This document shows, piece after piece, positions 1 through 10,327 of a DNA stretch of 64,000 nucleotides (position 1 is the stretch's first letter; each line of letters begins with the position of its first letter). The stretch lies in NCBI GenBank assembly GCA_036924085.1, contig JAVGWX010000007.1, positions 104,148,138 to 104,212,137 on the forward strand, in the 5' to 3' direction. The notes under the pieces are model-generated. The model did not search any database, was not told where the DNA came from, and was given only the letters and a program-made list of their open reading frames with translations. The position numbers and the translations under genes were made by a program. Source of the DNA: Ariolimax columbianus. Its lineage: Eukaryota; Mollusca; Gastropoda; Stylommatophora; Arionidae.

Positions 1-266
1 CCCTGACCCTAGGAGTACGCTATGGGTGGCTGACCCTGACCCTAGGAGTACGCTATGGGTCGCTGACCCTGACCCTAGGAGTACGCTATGGGTGGCTGAG
101 CCTGACCCTAGGGGTACGCTTTGGGTGGCTGACCCTGACCCTAGGAGTACGCTATGGGTCGCTGACCCTGACCCTAGGAGTACGCTATGGGTGGCTGACC
201 CTGACCCTAGGAGTACGCTATGGGTGGCTGACCCTGACCCTAGGAGTACGCTATGGGTGGCTGACC
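1..266. repeat. 33-bp minisatellite, about 8 copies
   Basis: Tandem units of 33 bp that each contain CCCTGACCCTAGGAGTACGC. The array runs off the left edge of the window. Units differ by single bases (GGTGGCTGA versus GGTCGCTGA, one copy with GGGGTACGCTTTG). Because 33 is a multiple of three, one frame stays open by accident; I do not regard it as coding. Confidence 0.95.
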
Positions 267-741
267 GCTGCAGCTAATGCGTTGCTCGGCATCTTGATCT
301 CAACACTGCAGATAACCTAGTCAAGACAACGGAGACCTTATTTCTTTCGTCGCTCTATTTCAATCTCCCACTGCCAAGCCCTGCAAAAGAGCTTCTCAAG
401 TAACATGATGTAGACCGGAGAACGAAATGCGTTATGTCGTCCAACCTTCTGATTTTGGAAAATTAACAAGTAACATCGTGTGGCATCAAGAATATTCTAC
501 GTGACCCAGCCAGCAATTCAACACACAATCATTTTTGTAAATTATTTTCATAAAAAATCTCTTTCCATACAAAAGTTATCTCATTTAGTCGTTCTGTGCC
601 TGAATATCGTTTTACACACTTGATATCGGAGGTCAAGGTTCATCTTTGAATGAATACGATATAACTGTACCGATGGCATGTCTGGCGTCTTCTGGTTATT
701 CATATTCGTGACAGCATTCACTGTGGCTTTTCAATTGACGT
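267..741. other. Unique sequence, nothing recognised
   Basis: No repeat structure, long open frame or recognisable motif on either strand. It is an ordinary AT-leaning spacer between two arrays. Confidence 0.5.
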
Positions 742-962
742 GTGACGGACATTATAGTAGCAGTGAACAGTTTCAGTACAAGAGGTCTAAACTTAGATGT
801 TAGTACATTCAGACTGACGAAAAGCCTTTCAGCGAATGTCAGCGAGTGGAGTTCAATAATATTCAAACTGGAGTTACCAAATCCTAATTTCTATAAGAAG
901 ATTTATCCAGATCCTGTTTTATATTCCAGAACTACAGTCAAGAAAGATTCAATATTATTTCA
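742..962 (+). other. Possible exon ending at a GTGAGT donor
   Basis: An open frame of about 73 codons without an in-frame ATG at its left end (the apparent start is GTG). It ends at TTTCA followed by GTGAGT, a good 5' splice-site match. The peptide is not low complexity (it includes SANVSEWSSIIFKLELPNP), but I do not recognise a family. The 61-bp array begins exactly at this GTGAGT. It may be an exon of an unknown gene on the plus strand or a chance open frame. No clear acceptor with a strong pyrimidine tract was seen upstream. Confidence 0.2.
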
Positions 963-1866
963 GTGAGTCCAGTCAACTAGACGTAGCCTGAGTCATTGAT
1001 GTTCACGAGCAGATATGACTTCTGTGAGTCCAGTCAACTACGTAGCCTGAGTCATTGATGTTCACGAGCAGATATGACTTCTGTGAGTCCAGTCAACTAG
1101 ACGTAGCCTGAGTCATTGATGTTCACGAGCAGATATGGCTTCTGTGAGTCCAGTCAACTACGTAGCCTGAGTCATTGATGTTCACGAGCAGATATGACTT
1201 CTGTGAGTCCAGTCAACTAGACGTAGCCTGAGTCATTGATGTTCACGAGCAGATATGGCTTCTGTGAGTCCAGTCAACTACGTAGCCTGAGTCATTGATG
1301 TTCACGAGCAGATATGACTTCTGTGAGTCCAGTCAACTAGACGTAGCCTGAGTCATTGATGTTCACGAGCAGATAAGGCTTCTGTGAGTCCAGTCAACTA
1401 GACGTAGCCTGACTCATTGATGTTCACGAGCAGATATGACTTCTGTGAGTCCAGTCAACTAGACGTAGCCTGAGTCATTGATGTTCACGAGCAGATATGA
1501 CTTCTGTGAGTCCAGTCAACTAGACGTAGCCTGAGTCATTGATGTTCACGAGCAGATATGACTTCTGTGAGTCCAGTCAACTAGACGTAGCCTGAGTCAT
1601 TGATGTTCACGAACAGATATGGCTTCTGTGAGTCCAGTCAACTAGACGTAGCCTGAGTCATTGATGTTCACGAGCAGATATGGCTTCTGTGAGTCCAGTC
1701 AACTAGACGTAGCCTGAGTCATTGATGTTCACGAGCAGATATGGCTTCAGTGAGTCCAGTCAACTAGACGTAGCCTGAGTCATTGATGTTCACGAGCAGA
1801 TATGGCTTCTGTGAGTCCAGTCAACTACGTAGCCTGAGTCATTGATGTTCACGAGCAGATATGGCT
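963..1866. repeat. 61/58-bp minisatellite with dimer structure
   Basis: About 15 tandem units starting with GTGAGTCCAGTCAACTA. Two length forms exist: 61 bp (CTAGACGTAG) and 58 bp (CTACGTAG, lacking three bases). In the left half they alternate 61-58-61-58, giving a 119-bp dimer; the right half is nearly all 61 bp. A second marker, ATATGACTT versus ATATGGCTT, also varies. Each unit begins with a splice-donor-like GTGAGT. Confidence 0.95.
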
Positions 1867-1959
1867 GGTCTCTATGCTCCCACAGACTCCACCAAACGGA
1901 CAAGAGATTCTAGAACTGGTCGTGGACCTCTTCTCGTGGATATCAGGGAGATGTTGGAT

Positions 1960-2175
1960 TGAATTGTTGAATAGTGTAAGAGCCTTTGTTTAACCCTTTG
2001 TTTGAGTCCTTTATTTGACCCTTTGTTGGACGATTTGTTTGTATCTTTGTTTGGGTGCTTTGTTTGATTCTTTGTTTGACTCTTTTGTTTTTTAACTCTT
2101 TGTTTCGGCCCGTTGTACCTTTGTTTAGCCCTTTATTGGACCCTTTGTTTGCACTCTTTGTTTTAACTCGGTGAA
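1960..2175. repeat. Degenerate 11-12-bp CTTTGTTTGA-type repeat
   Basis: Repeated, imperfect copies of CCCTTTGTTTGA and relatives cover this stretch. On the minus strand they give a K/Q/N-rich open frame that is best explained by the repeat and not by a gene. Confidence 0.75.
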
Positions 2176-2248
2176 CGTTGTTAAAAGAAAATGTTAAAAT
2201 CCTTCTCTCATAGACTTTCATTCACATCATCTTATTTTTCCAAGATAT

Positions 2249-2290
2249 TTCTTCTCTTCTCTTCTCTTCTCTTCTCTTCTCTTCTCTTTA
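2249..2290. repeat. (TTCTC)n microsatellite
   Basis: About eight near-perfect copies of the pentamer CTTCT/TTCTC. Confidence 0.95.
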
Positions 2291-2520
2291 AGTCTTCCTC
2301 TTCATTTTTTCATCCTGAAAAGCACGTTGTGCTGTTATGCCGACGTTTACAGCGAGGATGCGATATATGCACCTTAGGACCCGACACATTCGATTTCAGC
2401 TGACTTTTGTGAGTACCTGGTTTGCCTTTCACTTGCGACCCCGACCCCTTAGCCAGACTACGCTAGTGAATAGTGCACGGTCACCACGGGGAGGCAAAAC
2501 AGGGTCTTGGTCAGCTCTGA

Positions 2521-2738
2521 TTAGCTGACCGTGATGCAAGCAGCCAGCTGTGGTCCCGCTGAACGTGATGCAAGCAGCCAGTTGTGACCCCGCTGAACGT
2601 GATGCAAGCAGCCAGCTGTGGTCCCGCTGACCGTGATGCAAGCAGCCAGCTGTGGTCCCGCTGAACGTGATGCAAGCAGCCAGCTGTGGTCCCGCTGAAC
2701 GTGATGCAAGCAGCCAGCTGTGGTCCCGCTGACCGCTG
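2521..2738. repeat. 34-bp minisatellite
   Basis: About six copies of a 34-bp unit containing GTGATGCAAGCAGCCAGCTG, with AAC/ACC variation at the unit junction. Minus-strand open frames here are three-unit periodic shadows. Confidence 0.95.
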
Positions 2739-3059
2739 TCAGCTCATGCACTGCCCCATCTTGGTCCGTCTGTCAAATCTATACCTTAGATAAGGTTGTT
2801 GTGTGATCAAACATTTACAGATATCAGAAGAAAGAGGATCTGCTTTAACGATAGAAAGTCACAATTTGTTTGTAATAGAGTCTGTCATCATATCATCAAG
2901 GAGTTTGACTTTAGCAGCTGCGGCTGATTCAAATGGTTTATGGAACTTTAGAACGTCCACAAGAAAATTGGATGGAAAAAAGTCAATAAGCTAGACTTTT
3001 CTCGGCGTTCGTTATTTCATATCAATTCTCATCGATGTAACACTTCTCTTTACTTCTCT
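2739..3059. other. Unique spacer, nothing recognised
   Basis: A short open frame (2803-2994, plus) exists but shows no family motif or splice context. I see no other structure. Confidence 0.5.
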
Positions 3060-3266
3060 CATAATGAGTTGTAGAACTGAGACGCTAGTTCAGCCTTTAG
3101 TTCTCTCACAATGAGTTGGGGAACTGAGACGCTAGTTCAGCCTTTAGTTCTCTCACAATGAGTTGGGGAACTGAGACGCTAGTTCAGCCTTTAGTTCTCT
3201 CACAATGAGTTGTAGAACTGAGACGCTAGTTCAGCCTTTAGTTCTCTCACAATGAGTTGGGGAACT
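3060..3266. repeat. 47-bp minisatellite, about 4.4 copies
   Basis: Units are spaced exactly 47 bp apart (ATGAGTT at 3064, 3111, 3158, 3205 and 3252). It directly precedes the dispersed core at 3284. Confidence 0.95.
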
Positions 3267-3283
3267 CAACAATCTCTCTTCCA

Positions 3284-3530
3284 TGCAGTGTTCCCTATGA
3301 AACAGGCTGTTTTCAAGGAAGCCTAGCTGACCAGATGTGGAACCACGTGATCACCGTGGTAATGAATATCACGCAGATGAAGTCTAGTAAAGTGCAACCA
3401 CCTGGAGGACAGTGTTCCACCTTCATCAGCACTCTCAGGATGTGAGAAAACTTACTACAACCCGCCACTTAACGTCCTTTTCCAGGGCGCACTAAAGGGT
3501 AGATTTACTCACTTTGAGCATTAAACCACA
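3284..3530. mobile_element. Dispersed element core, copy 1
   Basis: This segment aligns along its length with 6552-6776. Shared landmarks in the same order are CATGCAG/CACGCAG, CTATGAAA/CCATGAAAA, CACGCAGATGAAG/CACACAGATGAAG, CCTGGAGGAC, TCCACCTT.ATCA, CTCAGGATGT, TTTTTC..G.GCAC, AAGGGT and CTCA.T. Both copies are preceded by a (different) minisatellite and followed by an A/C-rich simple repeat. This is typical of the 3' end of a non-LTR or SINE-like element with a microsatellite tail. The family is not identified. The two copies are clearly diverged, so both are old. Confidence 0.7.
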
Positions 3531-3795
3531 ACTCACAACAACAACCACCACAACTCACAACAACAAACCACCACAACTCACAACAAACCACCACAACTCA
3601 CAACAACAAACCACAACAACAAACCACAACAACTCACAACAACAAACCACAACAACTCACAACAACAAACCACCACAACTCACAACAACAAACCACCACA
3701 ACTCACAACAACAAACCACAACAACAAACCACAACAACTCACAACAACAAACCACAACCACTCACAACAAGAACTCACAACAATAACTCACAATG
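3531..3795. repeat. AAC/CAC-rich simple-sequence tail
   Basis: A run of ACAACAAACCACCACAACTC-type motifs directly follows the core element, matching the position of the simple repeat at 6777-7105 after copy 2. Confidence 0.9.
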
Positions 3796-3925
3796 AGTTT
3801 CTAACTCATCCCACTGTTATTATACTTCCAACAGCATCTTCGCTGAAACAACGTGGTCGTTGAATCCTGATAATATTTGATGTTACCAGTCCGCCATCGT
3901 TAGCTTTATATCAAAACTAGAGCCT

Positions 3926-4105
3926 AAACTTCTTGGACACTGGCTATCTCCACGTTTTTGTGGACACTGGCTATGACCACGTTTTGGTGGACACTGGCTA
4001 TCTCAACGTTATGGTGGACACTGGCTATCTCCACGTTTTGGTGGACTACTGGCTATCGCCACGTTTTGGTGGACTACTGGATATCGCCACGTTTTGGTGG
4101 ATCAT
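3926..4105. repeat. Short 28-30-bp minisatellite
   Basis: About six imperfect units with CTGGCTATCTCCACGTTTTG. Unit length varies (GGACACTGG versus GGACTACTGG). Confidence 0.9.
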
Positions 4106-4282
4106 GTATATGTTGTCGATAGCCGGCAATGGGAAATCTGAGGCAGATTGTGAACGTTAGTTGCCAGATAAGTTAAATGACAAAAAAAGTTTTCTGGCGC
4201 CTAGACATAAACAAATTCGCCACATTTGGCGGGAAAATGGATACATTTGCAAGACATGACAGACATAAGACTGATGACGTAC

Positions 4283-4595
4283 CTATGAGCATGATAAAGA
4301 TACTGGAATCAGGCGGTGGTCCTGACCTGTCCGGGCATGTCTGAGAACAATATCCTTGGATACATCTGTTGATTGAGTCCGCGTTCACTGAACTCTGGCA
4401 GTAAGCGTTTCTTGTGGTCTGACCGCACGTGCTGGAACTAGGGATGGTGGTGATGGGGCGTCCCAAGGCGGCGTTGACAAGTGTAGGGAACTGTCTCGTC
4501 AGCTGACCTTGACTGTAATCGACAATAATGAGAGCGATGACGACTCCAAGGAAGTGAGGTCTCGCATGTTTGCGAGGGTCTACGGAAGGTGCCAT
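4283..4595 (-). CDS. USH2A: Usherin-like protein, signal peptide plus N-terminal Cys-rich segment (first coding exon)
   Basis: The open frame starts with ATG at 4595. The first ~31 residues have a hydrophobic core (FLGVVIALIIVDYSQG), which fits a secreted or membrane protein. After it come FPTLVNAALG, then STCGQTTRNAYCQSS and INRCIQGYCSQTCPDRS. The order C-G-x3-R-x3-C-x-SS, then S-I-x2-C-x-Q-x2-C-x-Q-x-C-P-x-R-S, is the pattern I know from the N-terminus of usherin, ahead of its LamG-like and laminin N-terminal domains. The peptide stays open to a GTACGT donor at 4282-4281, so the exon would end at 4283 in phase 1; the codons beyond are probably intron. No further exon was found in 1-4282, so the next lies outside the window or in an unrecognised piece. 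The full vertebrate protein is a very large extracellular-matrix and receptor-type protein of sensory cells. Whether the mollusc gene is a true orthologue or a paralogue is unknown. Confidence 0.6.
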
Positions 4596-4979
4596 GTCTG
4601 TCCACAGCAGTAAAAGCTCTAGTTATCGAGTACTCTAATATGTGTAGCTAATATCACACACATACGCCTTATCGAGGTCAGGCAATCGGCGACAACAACA
4701 CTCGCATATCCTCACTGTTTCAGATAAATAATTATTTCTACTGCTGGATAAAAGCACATATGTCCATATTGATGACATGAGAATAATCACAACTTGCCAG
4801 AACTAGATACAAAATGGTCGCTCTGTTGATACGATGCAGTCTTTGCCAACGTGTTTGATACAATCAATTGTTTCATTTCCCGCGCTCAGTCGGCGGCTGC
4901 ATCCTCAGCTCAAAGGTCCCCTGCAACACAATGTGGAGTTTTTCTAGAAACCTGCAATCAGAACAATAACTCTACCTGT
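4596..4979. other. Upstream flank of the usherin-like exon
   Basis: Unique sequence 5' of the minus-strand start codon. It would hold the 5' UTR, an intron or the promoter. No TATA or other motif was convincing. Confidence 0.4.
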
Positions 4980-5165
4980 ACATGAAATATCCAACATCTC
5001 TACCTATACATGAAATATCTAAAATCTCTACATGTATACGAAATATCCAACATCTCTACCGGTACATGAAATATCCAACATATCTACCTGTACATGAAAT
5101 ATCCAACAACTCTACATGTACACGAAATATCCAACAACTCTACATGTACATGAAATATCCCACAA
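4980..5165. repeat. 28-bp minisatellite
   Basis: About 6.5 units containing CATGAAATATCCAACATCTC, with ACCTGTA/ACATGTA variants. Confidence 0.95.
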
Positions 5166-5576
5166 ACAACAGCCTAACTAGTCTGCCAAGTTTACCACGT
5201 CTGACACATATGTGATATGTTCTCACGAGATCTGATTGCCAGTGACCCGTGGTAGACACCTTTGATGCAACGCCTCAATGCTCGGCTTCGCTTCAAATGG
5301 CTGGGTGAAGACATTAACAAGAGCTCGAATTGCACCAATTCTATGTGAAATGACGTGCTATTCGCACACAGGCAAAATGTAGATAATAAAAAAAGCCTTA
5401 AATGTCGTTTCTTTCTCACCTGATGTTGTGATATTTGAGGCTCCTATTTGTGTCTTGTGACAAACCTATACCTCTATCACCGAAATATACAATGTACAGT
5501 CGATCGACATATTTTGATTTGAAATTTAATTCTAAATTAATCATAATAATGCCAAACTGTTCTGAGAGACTTCAGA
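5166..5576. other. Unique spacer, nothing recognised
   Basis: A 75-codon minus-strand open frame (5192-5419) has no recognisable domain. AT-rich in the right part. Confidence 0.5.
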
Positions 5577-6545
5577 GGGCTAATCGCTAACGGTACAGTG
5601 GAGGTTTCACCAGCAAGACCCTCACCTAAAGAGCTAATCGCTAACGGTACAATGGAGGTTTTACGAGAAAGACCCTGACCTAAAGGGCTAATGGCTAACG
5701 GTACAATGGAGGTTTTACGAGAAAGACCCTGACCTAAAGGGCTAATGGCTAACGGTACAATGGAGGTTTCATCAGCAAGACCCTGACCGAAAGGGCTAAT
5801 GGCTAACGGTACAGTGGAGATTTCACCAGCAAGACCCTGACCGAAAGGGCTAATGGCTAACGGTACAAAGGAGGTTTCACCAGCAAGACCCTGACCGAAA
5901 GGGCTAATGGCTAACGGTACAGTGGAGGTTTCACCAGCAAGACCCTGACCGAAAGGGCTAATGGCTAACGGTACAGTGGAGGTTTCACCAGCAAGACCCT
6001 GACCGAAAGGGCTAATGGCTAACGGTACAATGGAGGTTTCACCAGCAAGACCCTGACCGAAAGGGCTAATGGCTAACGGTACAATGGAGGTTTCACCAGC
6101 AAGACCCTGACCGAAAGGGCTAATGGCTAACGGTACAATGGAGGTTTCATCAGCAAGACCCTGACCGAAAGGGCTAATGGCTAACGGTACAGTGGAGATT
6201 TCACCAGCAAGACCCTGACCGAAAGGGCTAATGGCTAACGGTACAAAGGAGGTTTCACCAGCAAGACCCTGACCGAAAGGGCTAATGGCTAACGGTACAG
6301 TGGAGGTTTCACCAGCAAGACCCTGACCGAAAGGGCTAATGGCTAACGGTACAGTGGAGGTTTCACCAGCAAGACCCTGACCGAAAGGGCTAATGGCTAA
6401 CGGTACAATGGAGGTTTCACCAGCAAGACCCTGACCGAAAGGGCTAATGGCTAACGGTACAATGGAGGTTCCACCAGCAAGACCCTGACTGAAAGGGCTA
6501 ATGGCTAACGGTTCAATGGAGGTTTCACCAGCAAGACCCTCGCCT
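5577..6545. repeat. 54-bp minisatellite with 7-mer higher-order repeat
   Basis: About 18 units of 54 bp carrying GCTAATGGCTAACGGTACA. Variant order (CATCAGC, then GGAGATTTC, then AAAGGAGG and so on) repeats after 378 bp: the GGAGATTT variant lies at 5816 and again at 6194, which is 7 x 54. The leftmost units are the most diverged. Confidence 0.95.
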
Positions 6546-6551
6546 CACTTT

Positions 6552-6776
6552 CACGCAGTTCTCCATGAAAACTAGCTGTCGAGGTGAGGGGTCGACGTGA
6601 TCCCTGTAGTAGTGAGTAACACACAGATGAAGCCAAGCATAGCACAACCTCCTGGAGGACCCCGGTCCACCTTTATCAACACGCTCAGGATGTCATGAAA
6701 GCTACTGTAACCCGACTTGAATGCCTTTTTCACGCAGCACAGAAGGGTTAAGTTGCTCATTGTGGACATTCAGCAA
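6552..6776. mobile_element. Dispersed element core, copy 2
   Basis: The second copy of the core at 3284-3530. Its right end reads AAGGGTTAAGTTGCTCATTG then TGGACATTCAGCAAC, running straight into an A/C-rich simple repeat. That layout resembles the 3' end of molluscan LINE/SINE families with (AAC)n-like tails (from memory, not checked). No coding potential is evident. Confidence 0.7.
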
Positions 6777-7105
6777 CAATAACACTATCACCACCACCAA
6801 TAACACCATCACCACCACCAATAACACCATCACCACCACCAATAACACCATCACCACCACCAATAACACCATCACCACCACCAATACCACCAATAACACC
6901 ATCACCACCACCAATAACACCATCACCACCACCAATAACACCATCACCACCACCAATAACACCATCACCACCACCAATAACACCATCACCACCACCAATA
7001 ACACCATCACCACCACCAATAACACCATCACCACCACCAATAACACCATCACCACCACTAATAACACCATCACCACCACCAATAACACCATCACCACCAC
7101 CAATA
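6777..7105. repeat. 21-bp AAC/CAC simple minisatellite
   Basis: About 15 copies of AATAACACCATCACCACC plus one more ACC; one unit has an extra AATACCACC. All six frames give periodic peptides (NNTITTT, IGGGDGV, LVVVMVL), which are repeat shadows. Confidence 0.95.
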
Positions 7106-7201
7106 GCAGCAACAGCAGTAAGGATGTGCGTGTGTACATGGACATATTTCTGAACATACACATATAATGAGGCCAAAACCATAATTAAAGCCAACTTCTG
7201 A

Positions 7202-7513
7202 GGAAAATGGGCTGATCAACACCCCGGCTTCCGAAAAGAGGACAGCTACTATAACTTAACTAGAGAAGAGCAAGTCATCATCTTCAGACTGAGAACTGGG
7301 CATAACAGACTCAAGGGTCATCTTTACAACAAAATGAGGATTGGGACAGATGACAGGTGCCCATGTGGGGAGCATACCATGACCGTGGAACACATCCTAC
7401 AAAGCTGCACGCCCACGCAGGAAAAGAGAGAACAATGCTGGCCTCGTGAGACAGATATGAGACAAAAGCTGTATGGAGATAAAAAGTCTTACAAACAATG
7501 GTGTCCTTTGTAA
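7202..7513 (+). pseudogene. C-terminal end of a LINE ORF2 (I/Jockey-like)
   Basis: An uninterrupted 104-codon frame (including the stop) that begins after an in-frame TGA and ends with TAA at 7511. It reads through EEQVIIFRLRTGHNRLKGHL, then DDRCPCGEHTMTVEHILQSC. The RLRTGHNRL block followed by C-P-C-G...H-I-L-Q-x-C is the C-terminal Cys/His region after the RNase H domain in I/Jockey-like non-LTR elements. Everything upstream (endonuclease, reverse transcriptase, RNase H) is absent, so this is a typical 5'-truncated insertion. The GAA-rich tail starts at the stop codon. Confidence 0.8.
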
Positions 7514-7546
7514 GAAAAAGAAGAAGAAAAAGAAGAAGAAGCAGAT
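7513..7546 (+). repeat. (GAA)n tail of the LINE copy
   Basis: AAGAAAAAGAAGAAG repeats start at the stop codon, so the 3' UTR is essentially absent and the A-rich tail marks the element's 3' end. Confidence 0.7.
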
Positions 7547-8240
7547 CAATAGTAGATTGACGTGAGCTTTGATCTCTTGGCGCTAGATGTCATGGGAAAT
7601 GGTTATTTACGATCTCTGGTATTTCGTGTGGCTTCTCGCCCTGATATGATAGCCGTTATCGATGCCTCTTGTCCACGGGTTTTCTGGTGTCATCAAATAT
7701 CCATGTGACTTACTGTTACTAATCTGACTGATGTGACTTGTTGTGACTGACCCGCGTGGCCGTTGGGTCTCTCTCTCAAATCTATAAATCCTGGTATTCA
7801 ATGAGGTACTTGTGTGTGATGCCAGGTAGCCAAATGTTGAGTAAAACCATTTCGATCGTTTCCCTTGATGTACCCTTTTGTGATCAGGGCCTCCTTCATG
7901 CCATCTCCCTACCTCAACCTTGCCCCCCCCCCTCCCCCTCTCGAGGACGTCTAAAGTTGTAGGGCCGTCACTCTACATGTCGATCTGTTATTCAGCATGG
8001 CTGGCTCATCCGCGTTTCCGTAACAGCGCGAAATTTATATCAGAGAAGGCAGTTGGACGTCTGATCTCTGGGTTGTGGATTTGGTCTCCAATGGAGTTTT
8101 CATTGTTCTTCGCTTCGTCACTCGTTGGACACCGCAGAGTCTATCCGCATCAGCTCTCCGTAGGATCCCCATCTCGCAGCCATACCATGGCTGGAATAAC
8201 CCCACCGTTGGAGGCGAGAAATAACCTTCTCTCATTATTT
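7547..8240. other. Unique sequence, nothing recognised
   Basis: Several short open frames overlap on both strands without domain signals. A GGCC.TTGGG segment near 7750-7770 resembles the 43-bp unit at 8241, suggesting an isolated diverged unit. Confidence 0.4.
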
Positions 8241-8466
8241 ATGATTACACTGGCCCGCGTGGCTGTTGGGCCTCTCATTATTTATGATTACACTGGCCCG
8301 CGTGGCTGTTGGGCCTCTCATTATTTATGATTACACTGGCCCGCGTGGCTGTTGGGCCTCTCATTATTTATGATTACACTGGCCCGCGTGGCTGTTGGGC
8401 CTCTCATTATTTATGATTACACTGGCCCGCGTGGCTGTTGGGCCTCTCATTATTTATGATTACACT
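8241..8466. repeat. 43-bp minisatellite, about 5.3 copies
   Basis: Units are spaced 43 bp apart (ATGATT at 8241, 8284 and so on) and contain TGGCCCGCGTGGCTGTTGGG. Copies are almost identical, so the array is young. Confidence 0.95.
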
Positions 8467-8770
8467 GACCCACATAAACGTATAAGTAGGTTGGTTAGAC
8501 CTTGAATGAGTTCATGGAGTCTTGGGGGTGAGAGCACGACAGCAACATCTCCTTGCTAATTCTTGTTCACAAAATGTATCCTGGTATTTATTTGTTGATT
8601 TCACAGTTTGTAACAAAGCAAGTTATAATCTGTGGGACTACTATTAACATCGAATGTACATACCTTCATATACTTGAGACTAATTTAATTAACAAAAGCA
8701 CGCATGTTATTATCAGTAAGACTGTACCATCAATCCAGGTTATTAACTTTAAATCTGAGTGATGAAGGAG

Positions 8771-8850
8771 ACACACATTTGAAGTTTAGCTAGCGTTGAA
8801 ATGTCTATCGACACACATTTGAAGTTTAGCTAGCGTTGAAATGTCTATCG
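8771..8850. repeat. Perfect 40-bp tandem duplication
   Basis: Two back-to-back copies of a unit containing TTGAAGTTTAGCTAGCG. Confidence 0.95.
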
Positions 8851-9326
8851 AAAATATTTGTGTGTGAGTTATTTCCCTGCACAGACGTGCCAATGCGAAA
8901 CGGTGATCAGATGAGTTCTGTCCCCCTACCTAACAGTCAATCAGGCAATCCAGTTTCATATCGATTGTCTTGGGTGTGTCCGCAGTCGCCGGCCGTGATA
9001 ACGCAGGAAATACGTACTGAAGGGAACAGCTTGGCTCCAACGATTTGCGACTCAAGCGTGAACAGAAGCCTATTTCTTGTATTGTTAAGAGATTAACTGT
9101 TTGATGTTGGAGTACCTGGGAAACATGTCCTAGGTGGATGTGTGCTATTCAGAATACAGTGACGTGAATAGGTTATATCACTCTTTCATATTTACTTGCG
9201 CTTCTTTATCGTCTATCCATATGCCATCCCGTCTTCTTTATCATTATGTTATACGCCTGGTGACGAATTCCACTGACATCTATCTATCCCAAACATTCCT
9301 ATACTTCAAATACTCATTGATTCCCC
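8851..9326. other. Mostly unique; weak exon-like stretch
   Basis: TTATTTCCCTGCACAG (8869-8884) is a good 3' splice-site match and is followed by about 69 open codons to 9093 (VPMRNGDQMSSVPLPNSQS...). I recognise no family and see no good donor, so this is only a possible exon. The rest is featureless. Confidence 0.2.
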
Positions 9327-9551
9327 CGCCATCTTGTATGACCGGACAGAATCCCAGACAAAGCTCACCCCCACCATCTTGTATGACCGGACAGGATCTC
9401 AGACGAGGTTCACCCCCGCCATCTTGTATAACCGGACAGGATCTCAGACAAAGCTCACCCCCGCCATCTTGTATGACCGGACAGGATCTCAGACAAAGCT
9501 CACCCCCGCCATCTTGTATGACCGGACAGGATCTCAGACGAGGCTCACCCT
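9327..9551. repeat. 45-bp minisatellite, 5 copies
   Basis: Units contain CCATCTTGTATGACCGGACA. The length is a multiple of three, which opens frames on both strands. Confidence 0.95.
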
Positions 9552-10094
9552 GAAAGTGTTGTCCCTTACAAGTTGCACCACTATTGCCTGATGGGATGGA
9601 CAGTAATACTGAGACCAGGGTCTTCAAACTGATGCTAGGAACCGAGTCGGAGAACAAATTTCCCCAAAAGACTGCAGACACTTTGACAGAAGTTAGATAC
9701 TACTAACAAGATTGTGTTTTTTTTTTAACAAAGCAGAGCCTGCCAGGGTTAATATAGTTTCAATGAGTAACATACGTGCGTTATGAAGGAAATCCCATTT
9801 GGAGAGATCAGTGAAAGAATACTGCTATACATTTCACATAATTGTCATTGATGTTTGTGTGATTGTTTACGAATTGTATCTATTTTGGTATTAATAAATC
9901 AGACTATTTGAGTCATTCTTTAGAGCGAACTTTCTGAACATGTGGTGGATTTAATGTTGATAAAGATAGCTTCAGGACATAGTTATACATGATCTGGGAT
10001 CCCATAGTTATCTCGATAGGATTCCAGAGATGATCACAATCATTATACCGAATCAAGAATCTCACTCAAAGCTAAGGGTAACTTGGTAGAAAGA
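9552..10094. other. Unique spacer, nothing recognised
   Basis: Includes a T9-10 run at 9718 and an AATAAA at 9893, without any associated gene. Confidence 0.45.
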
Positions 10095-10258
10095 ATATGG
10101 ATGGATGGGAAACAATGACTTTTCAAACAAAGGGATGGATGAGAAACAATGACTATTCAAACAAAGGGATGGATGAGAAACAATGACTATTCAAACAAAA
10201 GGATGGATGAGAAACAATGACTATTCAAACAAATAATGGATGAGAAACAATGACTATT
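10095..10258. repeat. 34-bp minisatellite, about 5 copies
   Basis: Units contain GGATGGATGAGAAACAATGA followed by CTATTCAAACAAA; the last copy is shortened by a few bases. Confidence 0.9.
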
Positions 10259-10327
10259 CAAGGTTCAGACAGGTTTAATGGATCGACCACTTCGAACATA
10301 GTTGGCTTCATTCCTTGTATAACTTTT

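Noticed and set aside
1..266. Telomere or telomere-like repeat (CCCTGACCCTAGG)
   Set aside because: The unit is 33 bp with only a chance CCCTA-like part; it is not the short (TTAGGG)n or related telomere repeat.
6702..7194. Glycine-rich, valine-rich or threonine-rich repeat proteins
   Set aside because: All are different frames of the same 21-bp AAC/CAC repeat, on both strands.
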